The position numbers were made by a program, and so were the translations under genes. DNA of 64,000 nucleotides from Flavobacterium luminosum (lineage in GTDB: Bacteria; Bacteroidota; Bacteroidia; Flavobacteriales; Flavobacteriaceae). Of this stretch, positions 1 to 11,245 are shown piece after piece; position 1 is the first letter of the stretch, and every line of letters begins with the position of its first letter. The DNA is taken from contig NZ_JAMLJM010000002.1 in NCBI RefSeq assembly GCF_023635005.1, positions 186,001 to 250,000 of the forward strand. The letters run 5' to 3'. The notes under the pieces were generated by a model. The model was not told the DNA's origin, did no database searches, and saw nothing but the letters and a program-made list of their open reading frames with translations.

Positions 1-2402
1 TTACGTATAAAGTTTCAGAAGCTGAATTTGATTACATAAAAATAGGCTCTCGTGTGGCAGTGCCGTTTGGGAAAAGTAAATTCTATACCGGATTAGTTCA
101 ACAAAAAAATTATAATCCTCCAACTTTATACGAAGCAAAAGAAATTCATCAAATTATTGATGCTTTTCCAGTAGTGACACAAATCCAACTCAAACATTGG
201 GAATGGATTGCTACCTATTATATGTGTTGTATCGGCGAAGTTTACAGAACGGCTTTGCCTACAGCCTTATTATTAGAAAGTGAAACCATTATTTCGGCGA
301 ATCGAAATGAAGAAATAATAACAGATAACCTCACAGATGAAGAGTATCTGGTGGTTGAAGCTTTACAACAACAAAGTTCTTTAAAAATTACAGAAGTAAC
401 GTCTATTCTTAACAAAAAGAAGGTGCTTCCAATTGTACACCAATTGTTAAATAAAGGGGTAATCACGCTTCAGGAAGAAATGGTGGACCAATATAAACCA
501 AAATTGGTGCGCTATGTTCGTTTGTATCCTGAATTTAATGAGGCCAATAAGTTAGAATCACTTCTGTTGCTACTGAAAAGTGCTCAGAAGCAAAAAGAAG
601 TAGTGTTGAGTTATTTTCAATTGAAAGCGACTCTGAAAAAGCCTATTTCCGTAAAAGAATTATCAGAATCTTCAGGAATAAGCACGACGGTTATCAAAGC
701 ATTAATCGATAAAGAAATTTTTGAAGAATACTACATTCAACAAGACCGAGTTTCTTTTGATGAGGTTGAAGAAAGTCAAATTAATTTAAGTCTGCCTCAA
801 TCTGAAGCCTTACAAAAAATACAACAAGGGTTCGACAATAAAGAGGTATGCTTGCTGCATGGAGTTACAGCTTCAGGTAAGACAGAAGTGTACATTAAAT
901 TAATAGAAAGTTACTTATTACAAGGGAAACAGATTCTGTATTTATTGCCAGAAATAGCATTAACAACACAATTGGTTTCAAGACTAACTCAACATTTTGG
1001 AAATAAAGTAGCTGTTTTTCATTCTAAATATACAAATAACGAGAGAGTAGAGGTTTGGGGTCAAGTCTTACATTCTTCAGAGAAAGCGCAGATAGTAATT
1101 GGGGCTCGATCGGCTTTATTTTTACCTTTTCAAGATTTAGGTTTAATTATAGTCGACGAAGAACACGAACAGACTTTTAAACAAGTAGATCCCGCTCCAA
1201 GATATCATGCCCGAGATGCGGCAATTGTATTGGCTAAGTTTCACGATGCTAAAGTTTTGTTAGGGTCAGCAACACCAAGTATCGAAAGTTATTATAATGC
1301 ACAAATTGGCAAGTATGCTCTAGTCGAATTAAGTGAACGTTTTGGTAATGCCGTATTGCCTGAAATTCATTTAGTGGACCTAAAAGACAATTACTTTCGA
1401 AAAAAAATGACAGGCCATTTTAGTCAATTTTTAATCGATGCGATCACCGAAGCTTTGTATAATGGAGAACAAATTATTTTGTTTCAAAATCGTCGAGGTT
1501 ATTCTCCGGTAATCGAATGTTTAACGTGTGGACATGTTCCGCAATGTCCTCATTGTGATGTCAGTTTAACCTATCATAAGTTTAAAAATCAGTTGCGATG
1601 TCATTACTGTGGCTATAGTATGGCTAAACCTAATGCTTGCCACGCTTGCTCCAGCATAGACCTTACTTCGAAAGGATTTGGAACCGAGCAGATTGAAATG
1701 GAATTGAGTTCCTTGTTTCCAACCAAAAACATCAAACGAATGGATCAAGATACTACTCGTGGGAAATATGCTTTTGAGAGGTTGATTGATAGTTTTAAAA
1801 ACAGAGAAATAGATATTTTGGTGGGAACTCAAATGTTGGCCAAAGGACTCGATTTCGATAATGTTTCTTTGGTGGGAATTCTAAATGCCGATTCTATGTT
1901 GTATTTTCCTGATTTTAGAGCCTTCGAACGTAGTTATCAAATGATGACTCAAGTATCGGGTAGGGCAGGGCGATCAGAAAAAAAAGGAAAAGTAGTCATA
2001 CAGACTTACAATCCGATTCATAATACAATACAGCAAGTAACTCACCATGATTATATCGGTATGTATAAAGAGCAACTTTACGAAAGACATATTTATAAAT
2101 ATCCGCCCTATTTTAAGTTAATAAAACTGACGTTGAAACACAAGGATTTCGATAAGCTCAAAGAGAGTTCTATGTGGCTGTATCAGGTCTTCAAGCAACA
2201 ATTTGATATTCCTATTCTTGGTCCGGAAGAGCCGCCGGTAAGTAAAATCAGAAACGAATATATTCGCACGATTCTTATTAAGATTCCGCAAGAAAAACAT
2301 TTGGGTAATACCAAGAAAGCTATTCGAAAAGTACTCAACAGCTTTGAGGCTATTTCTCAATACAAAGCTGTTAAAGTTTCGGTAAACGTTGATTTTTATT
2401 AA
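1..2402 (+). CDS. priA: Primosomal protein N' (replication restart helicase PriA), 5' end cut off
   Basis: PriA is the 3'-to-5' helicase that restarts collapsed replication forks and reloads the replicative helicase. The reading frame is open from base 3, and residues encoded before the GTG at 54 already match the family's N-terminal beta domain, so the gene starts outside the window; 799 codons are visible and perhaps 15 to 20 residues are missing. A Walker A motif (GVTASGKTE) and a DEEH helicase box are present. A cysteine-rich zinc region follows, with CLTCG, CPHC, CHYCG and CHAC pairs, as expected for PriA. The C-terminal helicase half ends normally. The stop codon overlaps the stop of the convergent LytTR gene. 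Confidence 0.96.
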   Translation, partial: TYKVSEAEFDYIKIGSRVAVPFGKSKFYTGLVQQKNYNPPTLYEAKEIHQIIDAFPVVTQIQLKHWEWIATYYMCCIGEVYRTALPTALLLESETIISANRNEEIITDNLTDEEYLVVEALQQQSSLKITEVTSILNKKKVLPIVHQLLNKGVITLQEEMVDQYKPKLVRYVRLYPEFNEANKLESLLLLLKSAQKQKEVVLSYFQLKATLKKPISVKELSESSGISTTVIKALIDKEIFEEYYIQQDRVSFDEVEESQINLSLPQSEALQKIQQGFDNKEVCLLHGVTASGKTEVYIKLIESYLLQGKQILYLLPEIALTTQLVSRLTQHFGNKVAVFHSKYTNNERVEVWGQVLHSSEKAQIVIGARSALFLPFQDLGLIIVDEEHEQTFKQVDPAPRYHARDAAIVLAKFHDAKVLLGSATPSIESYYNAQIGKYALVELSERFGNAVLPEIHLVDLKDNYFRKKMTGHFSQFLIDAITEALYNGEQIILFQNRRGYSPVIECLTCGHVPQCPHCDVSLTYHKFKNQLRCHYCGYSMAKPNACHACSSIDLTSKGFGTEQIEMELSSLFPTKNIKRMDQDTTRGKYAFERLIDSFKNREIDILVGTQMLAKGLDFDNVSLVGILNADSMLYFPDFRAFERSYQMMTQVSGRAGRSEKKGKVVIQTYNPIHNTIQQVTHHDYIGMYKEQLYERHIYKYPPYFKLIKLTLKHKDFDKLKESSMWLYQVFKQQFDIPILGPEEPPVSKIRNEYIRTILIKIPQEKHLGNTKKAIRKVLNSFEAISQYKAVKVSVNVDFY

Positions 2403-3091
2403 GATTCAAGTGCTTTTACCAAATCTTCTTTCTTGTTTCGGCTCAAAGGAATTTTGGTTACCCCAATTTCAGCAAACTTACTGTTGAATTTTTCAATCTT
2501 ATCGATATTGATAATGAAGGATTTGTGCACCCGAATAAATTTATCTTTAGAAAGATCTTTTTCAAAAGATTTCATTGTAGAAAGAACCAAGTGGCTGTCG
2601 TCTTCGGTTACAATTTTAACGTAGTCACCGTAAGCTTCAATCCATTTGATTTTAGAAGTGTAAATTTTAAGTTTTTTCAGGTTACTTTTAATAAAAATGT
2701 GCTCCCCTTCTTCTTCTACACTTTCTCTTCGAAGTTGGTGTAAATCCATGGCGCGTTTAATCGCTGCATTGAAACGCTCTTTGGTAATAGGTTTTTGCAA
2801 ATAATCAGTTGCATCGTAGTCAAAAGCTTTTACAGCATATTCTGCTTTGGCAGTGATAAAAATAATCTGAGGTTTTTCTTTTAAACCGTCCAACAAATTG
2901 AATCCATTAATAACGGGCATCTCTATGTCAAGAAATAACAAATCAACTTGCTTGTTAGCCAAACAATTTTTAGTCTCTACTGCGTTAGAAAATTCGCCGA
3001 CTAAATTTAAATTAGGGTGCGCATCCACTAATTTTGTAACCAAAATTCTTTGGATAGAGCTGTCATCAACTACAATACAGTTCAACTTCAT
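2399..3091 (-). CDS. LytTR-family response regulator
   Basis: A 230-residue two-domain regulator. Residues 1-120 form a CheY-like receiver with the acidic pair VVDD at 7-10, phospho-acceptor Asp55 in LLFLDIEMP and the conserved Lys in LQKPIT. Residues about 130-228 are a LytTR DNA-binding domain (IKSNLKKLKI, RVHKSFIIN). I chose the ATG at 3091 because the receiver begins there; an upstream extension to 3148 is hydrophobic and unlike the family. No histidine kinase lies next to it, so it is an orphan here; in this phylum partners are usually LytS/YehU-type kinases encoded elsewhere. Target genes cannot be read from the sequence. Confidence 0.93.
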   Translation of the reverse strand: MKLNCIVVDDSSIQRILVTKLVDAHPNLNLVGEFSNAVETKNCLANKQVDLLFLDIEMPVINGFNLLDGLKEKPQIIFITAKAEYAVKAFDYDATDYLQKPITKERFNAAIKRAMDLHQLRRESVEEEGEHIFIKSNLKKLKIYTSKIKWIEAYGDYVKIVTEDDSHLVLSTMKSFEKDLSKDKFIRVHKSFIINIDKIEKFNSKFAEIGVTKIPLSRNKKEDLVKALES

Positions 3092-3197
3092 AGGTCTCGA
3101 TTTAATAAAAATCCATGTTAAAAATAACATAAAAAAATAAACTTCCAAAGTTTTTTGTTTGTTTAAATCAATTTCATCGATTATTTTGAATAATAGT

Positions 3198-3227
3198 TTG
3201 TCTCTTAAAATTAAAATGTTACTTTTG
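3198..3227 (+). promoter_or_regulatory. Promoter of the rpsF-rpsR-rplI operon
   Basis: A TTG at 3198-3200 and TACTTTTG at 3220-3227 are separated by 19 bases, a full match to the Bacteroidota housekeeping promoter TTG-N19-TAnnTTTG. The rpsF start codon is 33 bases downstream, leaving an A/T-rich leader with no Shine-Dalgarno sequence. Confidence 0.8.
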
Positions 3228-3260
3228 CACCCAATTTTATAACAAATAAATTTTATTACT

Positions 3261-3602
3261 ATGAATCATTATGAAACTGTTTTCATCTTGAATCCCGTTT
3301 TATCTGAGCAACAGGTAAAGGAAACAGTAAGCAAATTTGAAGACTATTTAACTTCAAAAGGTGCTAAGATGGTATCCAAAGAGGATTGGGGCTTGAAAAA
3401 ATTAGCTTACGAAATTCAAAACAAGAAAAGTGGTTTTTACCATTTATTCGAATTCCAAGCAGAAGGCGAAGTGTTAAAAGGTTTTGAAACTGAATTCAGA
3501 CGCGACGAGCGTGTTATGCGTTTCTTAACAGTAACTTTAGACAAACATGCAATTTCTTGGGCGGAAAGAAGAAGAGAAAAATTAAAATCTAAAAAAGCTT
3601 AA
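3261..3602 (+). CDS. rpsF: 30S ribosomal protein bS6
   Basis: Ribosomal protein bS6 pairs with bS18 on the platform of the small subunit. The 113-residue length and the opening [12 protein letters not shown], with the internal [11 protein letters not shown] segment, are typical of the family. It is the first gene of rpsF-rpsR-rplI, separated from rpsR by 5 bases, and follows a consensus promoter. In other bacteria the S6:S18 complex can regulate its own mRNA; I see no clear copy of that leader motif in the short 5' region here. Confidence 0.97.
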   Translation: MNHYETVFILNPVLSEQQVKETVSKFEDYLTSKGAKMVSKEDWGLKKLAYEIQNKKSGFYHLFEFQAEGEVLKGFETEFRRDERVMRFLTVTLDKHAISWAERRREKLKSKKA

Positions 3603-3607
3603 TTATC

Positions 3608-3904
3608 ATGTCAACAATCGAACAATCTGCAAAAGGAAAAAAAGACGGAGATATCAGATATTTAACGCCTTTGAACATTGATACGAACAAACAAAAAAAA
3701 TATTGTCGTTTCAAAAAATCAGGAATCAAGTACGTTGATTACAAAGACGCTGATTTCTTATTGAAATTCGTAAATGAGCAAGGTAAAATCCTTCCTCGTC
3801 GTTTAACAGGAACTTCTTTAAAATACCAAAGAAAAGTATCTGTAGCGGTAAAAAGAGCACGTCACTTAGCTTTAATGCCATACGTAGCTGATTTATTAAA
3901 ATAA
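3608..3904 (+). CDS. rpsR: 30S ribosomal protein bS18
   Basis: Partner of bS6 in the small subunit. The 98-residue protein has the family core [16 protein letters not shown] and the RNA-binding end [20 protein letters not shown] followed by LALMPYVAD. It lies 5 bases after rpsF. The 66-base gap to rplI is unusual in this tight operon because it contains a GC-rich hairpin, described separately. Confidence 0.97.
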   Translation: MSTIEQSAKGKKDGDIRYLTPLNIDTNKQKKYCRFKKSGIKYVDYKDADFLLKFVNEQGKILPRRLTGTSLKYQRKVSVAVKRARHLALMPYVADLLK

Positions 3905-3921
3905 TAATTAACACAATAGTT

Positions 3922-3946
3922 GTTGCCACGCCATGGGCGGGCTAAC
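3922..3946 (+). promoter_or_regulatory. GC-rich RNA hairpin between rpsR and rplI
   Basis: The 25 bases fold into GTTGCC-A-CGCC-ATG-GGCG-GGC-T-AAC: two perfectly paired stems of 6 and 4 pairs with one bulged A, one bulged T and a three-base loop. No T-run follows, so this is not an ordinary terminator. A weaker long-range pairing also exists between GTTGTTGCC (3919-3927) and GGACAACAAC (3961-3970), the latter abutting the rplI ATG, which would mask the start. A role in setting the L9 expression level or in mRNA processing is my inference. Confidence 0.55.
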
Positions 3947-3970
3947 TTCTAATAATATAAGGACAACAAC

Positions 3971-4414
3971 ATGGAACTTATTTTAAAACAAGACGTTCAA
4001 AACTTAGGTTTTAAAGATGATGTAGTATCTGTTAAACCAGGTTACGGTCGTAACTTTTTAATTCCACAAGGATTTGCTGTATTAGCAACTCCATCAGCAA
4101 AAAAAGTATTAGCTGAAAACTTAAAACAAAAAGCTCACAAAGAAGCAAAAGTTGTAGCTGATGCAAAAGCTTTAGCAGAAACTTTAAAAGCTTTAGATAT
4201 CAAAATTACAGCTAAAGCTGGTGGTGAAAAACTTTTTGGTTCTGTAACTAACGCTGATATCGCTGAGGTTTTAGAGAAAAATGGTCAATCAATTGACAAA
4301 AAATTCATCACTTCTGGTATCGTGAAAAGAACTGGTAAATATACTGCTTCTATCCGTTTACACCGTGATGTAATCGTTGAATTACCATACGAAATTGTAG
4401 CTGAACAAGCTTAA
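3971..4414 (+). CDS. rplI: 50S ribosomal protein bL9
   Basis: Ribosomal protein bL9 binds 23S rRNA at the base of the L1 stalk and helps maintain reading frame. The 147-residue protein opens with MELILKQDVQNLGFKDD and carries the GYGRNFLIPQGFA signature in the N-terminal RNA-binding domain, a long central helix, and the C-terminal domain (KLFGSVTNADIAE). It is the last gene of the rpsF operon and is followed by a strong terminator. Its start codon is closely preceded by an intercistronic hairpin region. Confidence 0.97.
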   Translation: MELILKQDVQNLGFKDDVVSVKPGYGRNFLIPQGFAVLATPSAKKVLAENLKQKAHKEAKVVADAKALAETLKALDIKITAKAGGEKLFGSVTNADIAEVLEKNGQSIDKKFITSGIVKRTGKYTASIRLHRDVIVELPYEIVAEQA

Positions 4415-4436
4415 TTTTTGTAAAATATACATTTTG

Positions 4437-4464
4437 AAAGTCCCGTTTTTCGGGACTTTTTTTA
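4437..4464 (+). terminator. Rho-independent terminator after rplI
   Basis: A 9-base stem AAAGTCCCG/CGGGACTTT around a loop of five T, followed by a T-run. It closes the ribosomal operon. Confidence 0.9.
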
Positions 4465-4559
4465 TAATGTAAAATTGAGATTCTTAATTTTAACCGTTTT
4501 TGTGTAAATAGTGACCATAAATTGGCAAAGGAATTTGCATAAAGACAAATTATTCAGGT

Positions 4560-5030
4560 ATGAAATATACTAGATTATCCAAAGAACAATTAGAAGAGCT
4601 TCACGAAGAGTTTATCAATTTTCTTGCTGCTCAACAAATAGATAAAAAAGAATGGGACTTAATAAAAGAGCATAAACCCGAAGTAGCGGAACAAGAAATC
4701 GATGTGTTTTCAGATTTGATTTGGGAAGGAGTGCTGACCAATGCAAAATACCTTGAGCATTATTCTAAAAATTATATATTCTTGTTTTTTACTGACGAGG
4801 TTTACATGCGTTCCATTATTATTAAAACAACAGAAGATGTCGATTTTTTAACGAAGCAAGGACTAGAATGGTTGAGTGACAATCTTTTTACAGACGCTGT
4901 TGAGGTGCAAAAAGGACAAAGAGTTTTCACGGGTGAAAGAAATGAGGAAATTTTTGCTTTAATAAAACAAGGTGCTATTTTAAGTAATGGAGAGCTATAC
5001 GAGCAAATGTCGTCTATTTTAGAGCAATAG
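4560..5030 (+). CDS. Conserved Flavobacteriia protein of unknown function (possibly DUF6495)
   Basis: A 156-residue soluble, acidic protein with no signal peptide or membrane segment. It resembles a family I know only as a conserved protein of Bacteroidota, probably DUF6495; that name is from memory and is not certain. Visible features are an N-terminal helical region (SKEQLEELHEEF), an aromatic core (NYIFLFFTDEVYMRSI) and a mixed C-terminal half. It stands alone between the rplI terminator and ligA. No catalytic motif is evident and no function is proposed. Confidence 0.8.
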   Translation: MKYTRLSKEQLEELHEEFINFLAAQQIDKKEWDLIKEHKPEVAEQEIDVFSDLIWEGVLTNAKYLEHYSKNYIFLFFTDEVYMRSIIIKTTEDVDFLTKQGLEWLSDNLFTDAVEVQKGQRVFTGERNEEIFALIKQGAILSNGELYEQMSSILEQ

Positions 5031-5087
5031 AGGCGTATTTTTAGTGTTTTTTTTCGAAAATTGGCTAAATTAGTTGCATCAAACTAA

Positions 5088-7811
<2,724 letters not shown>

Positions 7812-7818
<7 letters not shown>

Positions 7819-7849
7819 ATAAAGTAAATACAAATAGATAAAGTAAATA
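7812..7849. repeat. Perfect 19-bp tandem duplication at a stop codon
   Basis: CAAATAGATAAAGTAAATA is present twice in direct succession (7812-7830 and 7831-7849). The stop codon of the upstream membrane-protein gene lies in the first copy. It looks like a recent slippage or duplication event. Confidence 0.9.
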
Positions 7850-7906
7850 GTTGAAATCATAAAATTCAATCGATTGTTGTCTGACAATTGTATATGTTTG
7901 ATGCAT

Positions 7907-7944
7907 AAAAAAGCCCATATCTTTTTATATGATATGGGCTTTTA
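7907..7944. terminator. Bidirectional terminator between convergent genes
   Basis: AAAAGCCCATATC pairs with GATATGGGCTTTT across a nine-base loop, with A and T runs on both sides. It serves the ligA transcript on the plus strand and the 5'-nucleotidase genes on the minus strand. Confidence 0.88.
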
Positions 7945-7961
7945 TTATAAATAATATTCTT

Positions 7962-8876
7962 TTAGATCACTATTTTTTTACCTGTAGAAGATAAATTCAT
8001 TTTGTTGTCAAAGAAGAAATCTATTCGACCAAGATTCACCCCATAAGCACCAACTTGATTCACGATTACCTCATTGCCATCAATATTCTTTTCAACAACT
8101 GGTTTGTCTAAGAAGGTGTGAGTATGACCTCCGATGATTAAATCGATATATTTTGATTTACGTGCTAAAACAATATCTGAAGGTTTTTCAGGTTCATTTT
8201 TGTAGTTAAATCCTAAGTGTGATAAGCAAATAACTAAATCACATTTTTCCACTTCTTTTAATTGCTTTTCAATATCTTGAGCAACCTCAATAGGATTATT
8301 GTAAACGGTTTCTTTGTATAATTTTTTGTCTACCAATCCTTTTAATTCGATTCCTAATCCGAAAACACCAATTTTAAGCCCTGCTTTTTTAAATATTTTG
8401 TAGGGTTTAACATGAGTATTTAAGATGGTATTTTTGAAATCGTAATTAGCAGAAACGAAATCAAATTTAGCGAAAGGCAATTGCGCGAAAAATCCATCAA
8501 TACCATTGTCGAAGTCGTGATTTCCCATCGTAGCTAAATCGTATTTCATCATACTCATTAGTTTGAATTCTAATTCACCACCGTAGTAGTTAAAATAAGG
8601 AGTACCTTGGAAAATATCTCCAGCATCGAATAATAAAACATTTTCCTCTGTCTTTCTAATTTGTTCTATAACAGCGGCTCTTCTAGCAACACCTCCCATA
8701 TTTGGATTTTTTGGGTGATTGCTCGGAAAAGGATCAATTTGACTGTGTGTATCGTTGGTATGTAAAATAGTTATCTTTTTAACGTCTACAGAATCAAAAC
8801 TGCTTAAAGACAAGCCTCCAAGACCTAATAATGTTGTTCCAGCTGCTGTTCTTTTAATAAAATCTCTTCTTTTCAT
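7962..8876 (-). CDS. Metallophosphatase half of a two-gene 5'-nucleotidase, Tat-exported
   Basis: This 304-residue protein contains only the N-terminal catalytic domain of UshA-type 5'-nucleotidases. Metal-ligand motifs are HTNDTHSQ, DAGDIFQGT, the GNHDFDNG box and GGHTHTFL. The N-terminus has a twin-arginine signal (MKRRDFIKR) followed by a hydrophobic stretch, so it is probably exported folded. The substrate-binding C-terminal domain normally fused to it is encoded by the gene immediately upstream on the same strand, four bases away. Likely role is periplasmic nucleotide or related phosphoester hydrolysis; the exact substrate is unknown. Confidence 0.9.
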   Translation of the reverse strand: MKRRDFIKRTAAGTTLLGLGGLSLSSFDSVDVKKITILHTNDTHSQIDPFPSNHPKNPNMGGVARRAAVIEQIRKTEENVLLFDAGDIFQGTPYFNYYGGELEFKLMSMMKYDLATMGNHDFDNGIDGFFAQLPFAKFDFVSANYDFKNTILNTHVKPYKIFKKAGLKIGVFGLGIELKGLVDKKLYKETVYNNPIEVAQDIEKQLKEVEKCDLVICLSHLGFNYKNEPEKPSDIVLARKSKYIDLIIGGHTHTFLDKPVVEKNIDGNEVIVNQVGAYGVNLGRIDFFFDNKMNLSSTGKKIVI

Positions 8877-8880
8877 AGCA

Positions 8881-9636
8881 TTATTTTTCTTGTGTAACTT
8901 TTACTTCATTAACTAATTTTAAAGTATCAACATCTTTCATGTAGTCTATTAGTATGTTTCTTAAAAGATACTCTAAGTTATATGTTTGGGTAGATTTGGT
9001 GAAAAAACCCATATTATCTCCACCGTTTGCTAAATAATCATTGGTAACCACGTAGTAAGTTTTAGTCAAATCTATGGGCTCTCCTTTTACTTTAATATCT
9101 TTCGCTTTTTTATCGGCAGTTATCGTAAAGGTTAATCCTTGAATAGGATGTGGTTTTTTTTCTTTGATGAAATAATTCACAAAATCAACAATTTGTTCTC
9201 CTTTTAATTCAAGTACCACAGCATAATTTTCAAAAGGCATCATCTCAAAAGCTGCTCTTGCCGATACATCGCCTTGTGGAATCATTGCTCTGATTCCTCC
9301 GTGATTTAAGATACAAATATCAATATTTTTGTTTTCTCTTTTGTTGAAAACAGGATTACTGTATTCTAAAACTATTCGAGCTAAAAAATCACCTACATTA
9401 GATTGAAATTCTCCTTTAGTTTTGTCTAGGGTTTCCGGATTAAAGGCCAAGACTTGATTTAAATCCTTATCGATTTTTTGTTTGTAAGGAGTAATGAATG
9501 CTTCATATTCTGCTTTAGCAGTATATTTATCATTGACATTAATTTGTTTTCCCTCGATGACAGTAACGACATCTTGTTGGGCAACTGAACTAAAACTGAA
9601 CGCCAGTAACGTTAAAATTAAACCAAAATGTTTCAT
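8881..9636 (-). CDS. 5'-nucleotidase C-terminal domain protein, Sec-exported
   Basis: A 251-residue protein whose body matches the C-terminal substrate-recognition domain of 5'-nucleotidases (NHGGIRAMIPQGDV, PFENYAVVLELKG, TNDYLANGGDNM). The start at 9636 gives a Sec signal peptide (MKHFGLILTLLAFSFSSVAQ) with cleavage expected near AQQ; longer upstream starts would bury it. It is the first gene of a pair with the catalytic-domain gene. A CAAATCTA sequence at 9684-9691, read on the minus strand as TAGATTTG, is a plausible -7 element. The two proteins probably assemble in the periplasm. Confidence 0.87.
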   Translation of the reverse strand: MKHFGLILTLLAFSFSSVAQQDVVTVIEGKQINVNDKYTAKAEYEAFITPYKQKIDKDLNQVLAFNPETLDKTKGEFQSNVGDFLARIVLEYSNPVFNKRENKNIDICILNHGGIRAMIPQGDVSARAAFEMMPFENYAVVLELKGEQIVDFVNYFIKEKKPHPIQGLTFTITADKKAKDIKVKGEPIDLTKTYYVVTNDYLANGGDNMGFFTKSTQTYNLEYLLRNILIDYMKDVDTLKLVNEVKVTQEK

Positions 9637-9736
9637 TTGTAATATTCTATTTTTATTTTTACAATTGCATTTATCGTGCCAATCAAATCTACTTAAATTT
9701 AATCTAGTTTCGAATATTGCAAGACGCAAATATAAT

Positions 9737-10255
9737 ATGTTTATAAAGTATATAAAAGAATTATCTGTAAAAAAAATACTCAAAAGAAGTCTTCATAATG
9801 TTAACCCTAGTGCTCTAGTAACTCCAGTTAAAACAATTGGATTGTTAATAGATGAGAGTTATTTTTACGAAAAAGATCTCTTGGTTAGGGAGTTTGTCAA
9901 TCAAGGTATTTCGAAAGAAAATATCAAACTATTGGTTTACAGAGATAAAATTAAAAAAAACGAAGTTTTTAATCAACCTACTTTTAGTAGTAAAGATATG
10001 GGGTGGAATGGGGAATTTTCTGCTACATTTGTCAAAGAATTCATAGAAACACCTTTTGATATGTTGGTGAGCTATTATGATTTAGAAAAAGCACCGTTGT
10101 TGTTGGTTACCCATCGTTCAAAAGCTTTGTTTAAGGCAGGTTTTTCGTCAGTTGACAAAAGATTACATCACTTGATGATTAATACCAATGCCGAAAATTA
10201 TAAAGTTTTCGTTCATGAATTATTTAGATATTTAAAAATTTTAAACAAAATATAA
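9737..10255 (+). CDS. Conserved protein of unknown function (DUF6913-like), upstream of dapA
   Basis: A 172-residue soluble protein seen next to dapA in many Flavobacteriaceae and, from memory, called DUF6913. I chose the ATG at 9737 because the sequence upstream lies antisense to the nucleotidase promoter region. Visible features are a basic N-terminus ([16 protein letters not shown]), an alternating beta/alpha pattern ([21 protein letters not shown]) and a C-terminal helical part. The stop is two bases before the dapA start, so the two genes are almost certainly co-transcribed. No catalytic motif is recognised. Confidence 0.8.
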   Translation: MFIKYIKELSVKKILKRSLHNVNPSALVTPVKTIGLLIDESYFYEKDLLVREFVNQGISKENIKLLVYRDKIKKNEVFNQPTFSSKDMGWNGEFSATFVKEFIETPFDMLVSYYDLEKAPLLLVTHRSKALFKAGFSSVDKRLHHLMINTNAENYKVFVHELFRYLKILNKI

Positions 10256-10257
10256 TT

Positions 10258-11139
10258 ATGCAATCATTGATAGGAACTGGAGTTGCACTAGTAACCCCAT
10301 TCAAAAAAGACTTTTCTGTAGACACGGAAGCACTGAAAAGAATAGTAAATTATGTAATTGAAGGCGGTGTAGAATACCTAGTGGTTTTAGGTACTACTGC
10401 TGAATCAGCTACGCTGTCTAAGGAAGAAAAGGAATTAGTGGTTCGTACAATTACAGAAGCGAATAGCGGAAGAGTTCCTATGGTATTAGGAGTTGGTGGA
10501 AATAATACGCTAGAAGTGGTAGAAGAATTACAAAAGAGAGATCTTTCAGATTTTACGGCTATTTTATCGGTTTCTCCTTATTATAACAAACCAACGCAGG
10601 AAGGAATTTACCAACATTTCAAGATGGTTGCAGAAGCATCACCTATTCCCGTTATTTTATATAATGTACCTGGACGTACGGCAAGTAATATGTTACCAGA
10701 AACAGTAATGCGTTTGGCGAATGATTTTAAAAATATCATTGGTATTAAAGAAGCGGCTGGAGACATTGTTCAGGCTATGAAATTAATTCAACATAAACCA
10801 GAAGGTTTTCTTGTAATCTCAGGAGATGATATGATTACTCTTCCTATGGTATTAGCGGGTGGAGCAGGAGTGATTTCTGTAATAGGTGAAGGATATCCTA
10901 AAGAATTCTCCGAAATGGTGCGTCTTGGATTACAACGCAAAGTAGACGAAGCTTATGCTTTACATTATAAAATCATGGACAGTATCGATATGATTTTTGA
11001 ACAAGGAAATCCAGGTGGAATTAAAGAAATTTTCAAATCATTAGGTTTGTCTGAAAATACAGTTCGTTTACCATTGGTGAATGTAAATGAAAATTTAGCT
11101 CAAAGATTAGATGCTTTTACAAAACAATTGCTTAAATAG
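10258..11139 (+). CDS. dapA: 4-hydroxy-tetrahydrodipicolinate synthase
   Basis: DapA condenses pyruvate with aspartate semialdehyde, the first committed step to lysine and meso-diaminopimelate for peptidoglycan. The 293-residue TIM-barrel protein shows the GTTAESATL motif, catalytic Tyr135 in LYNVPGRT and the Schiff-base Lys164 in GIKEAAGD. Glycine-to-alanine variation in GTTGE is common in this phylum. It starts two bases after the DUF6913-like gene and has no obvious own promoter. Confidence 0.97.
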   Translation: MQSLIGTGVALVTPFKKDFSVDTEALKRIVNYVIEGGVEYLVVLGTTAESATLSKEEKELVVRTITEANSGRVPMVLGVGGNNTLEVVEELQKRDLSDFTAILSVSPYYNKPTQEGIYQHFKMVAEASPIPVILYNVPGRTASNMLPETVMRLANDFKNIIGIKEAAGDIVQAMKLIQHKPEGFLVISGDDMITLPMVLAGGAGVISVIGEGYPKEFSEMVRLGLQRKVDEAYALHYKIMDSIDMIFEQGNPGGIKEIFKSLGLSENTVRLPLVNVNENLAQRLDAFTKQLLK

Positions 11140-11157
11140 CCGTTGTGAAAATAAGTT

Positions 11158-11186
11158 TTGTAAAAATAAATTAATGACTAACTTTG
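11158..11186 (+). promoter_or_regulatory. Promoter of the bamD-rpoZ-coaBC operon
   Basis: TTG at 11158-11160 and TAACTTTG at 11179-11186, spacer 18 bases, fit the Bacteroidota promoter pattern. The bamD start is 59 bases downstream. Confidence 0.72.
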
Positions 11187-11245
11187 CCGTTCGTTTTGAA
11201 TAGAAGGTAACTTCTGTTGATATGGAACGGTTTTTAAAAATTATT

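Noticed and set aside
3928..3942. CGCCATGGGCG as a dispersed repeat, since a similar string occurs near 24915
   Set aside because: The second occurrence is inside the TonB-receptor coding sequence (DAMGGA) and is coincidental.
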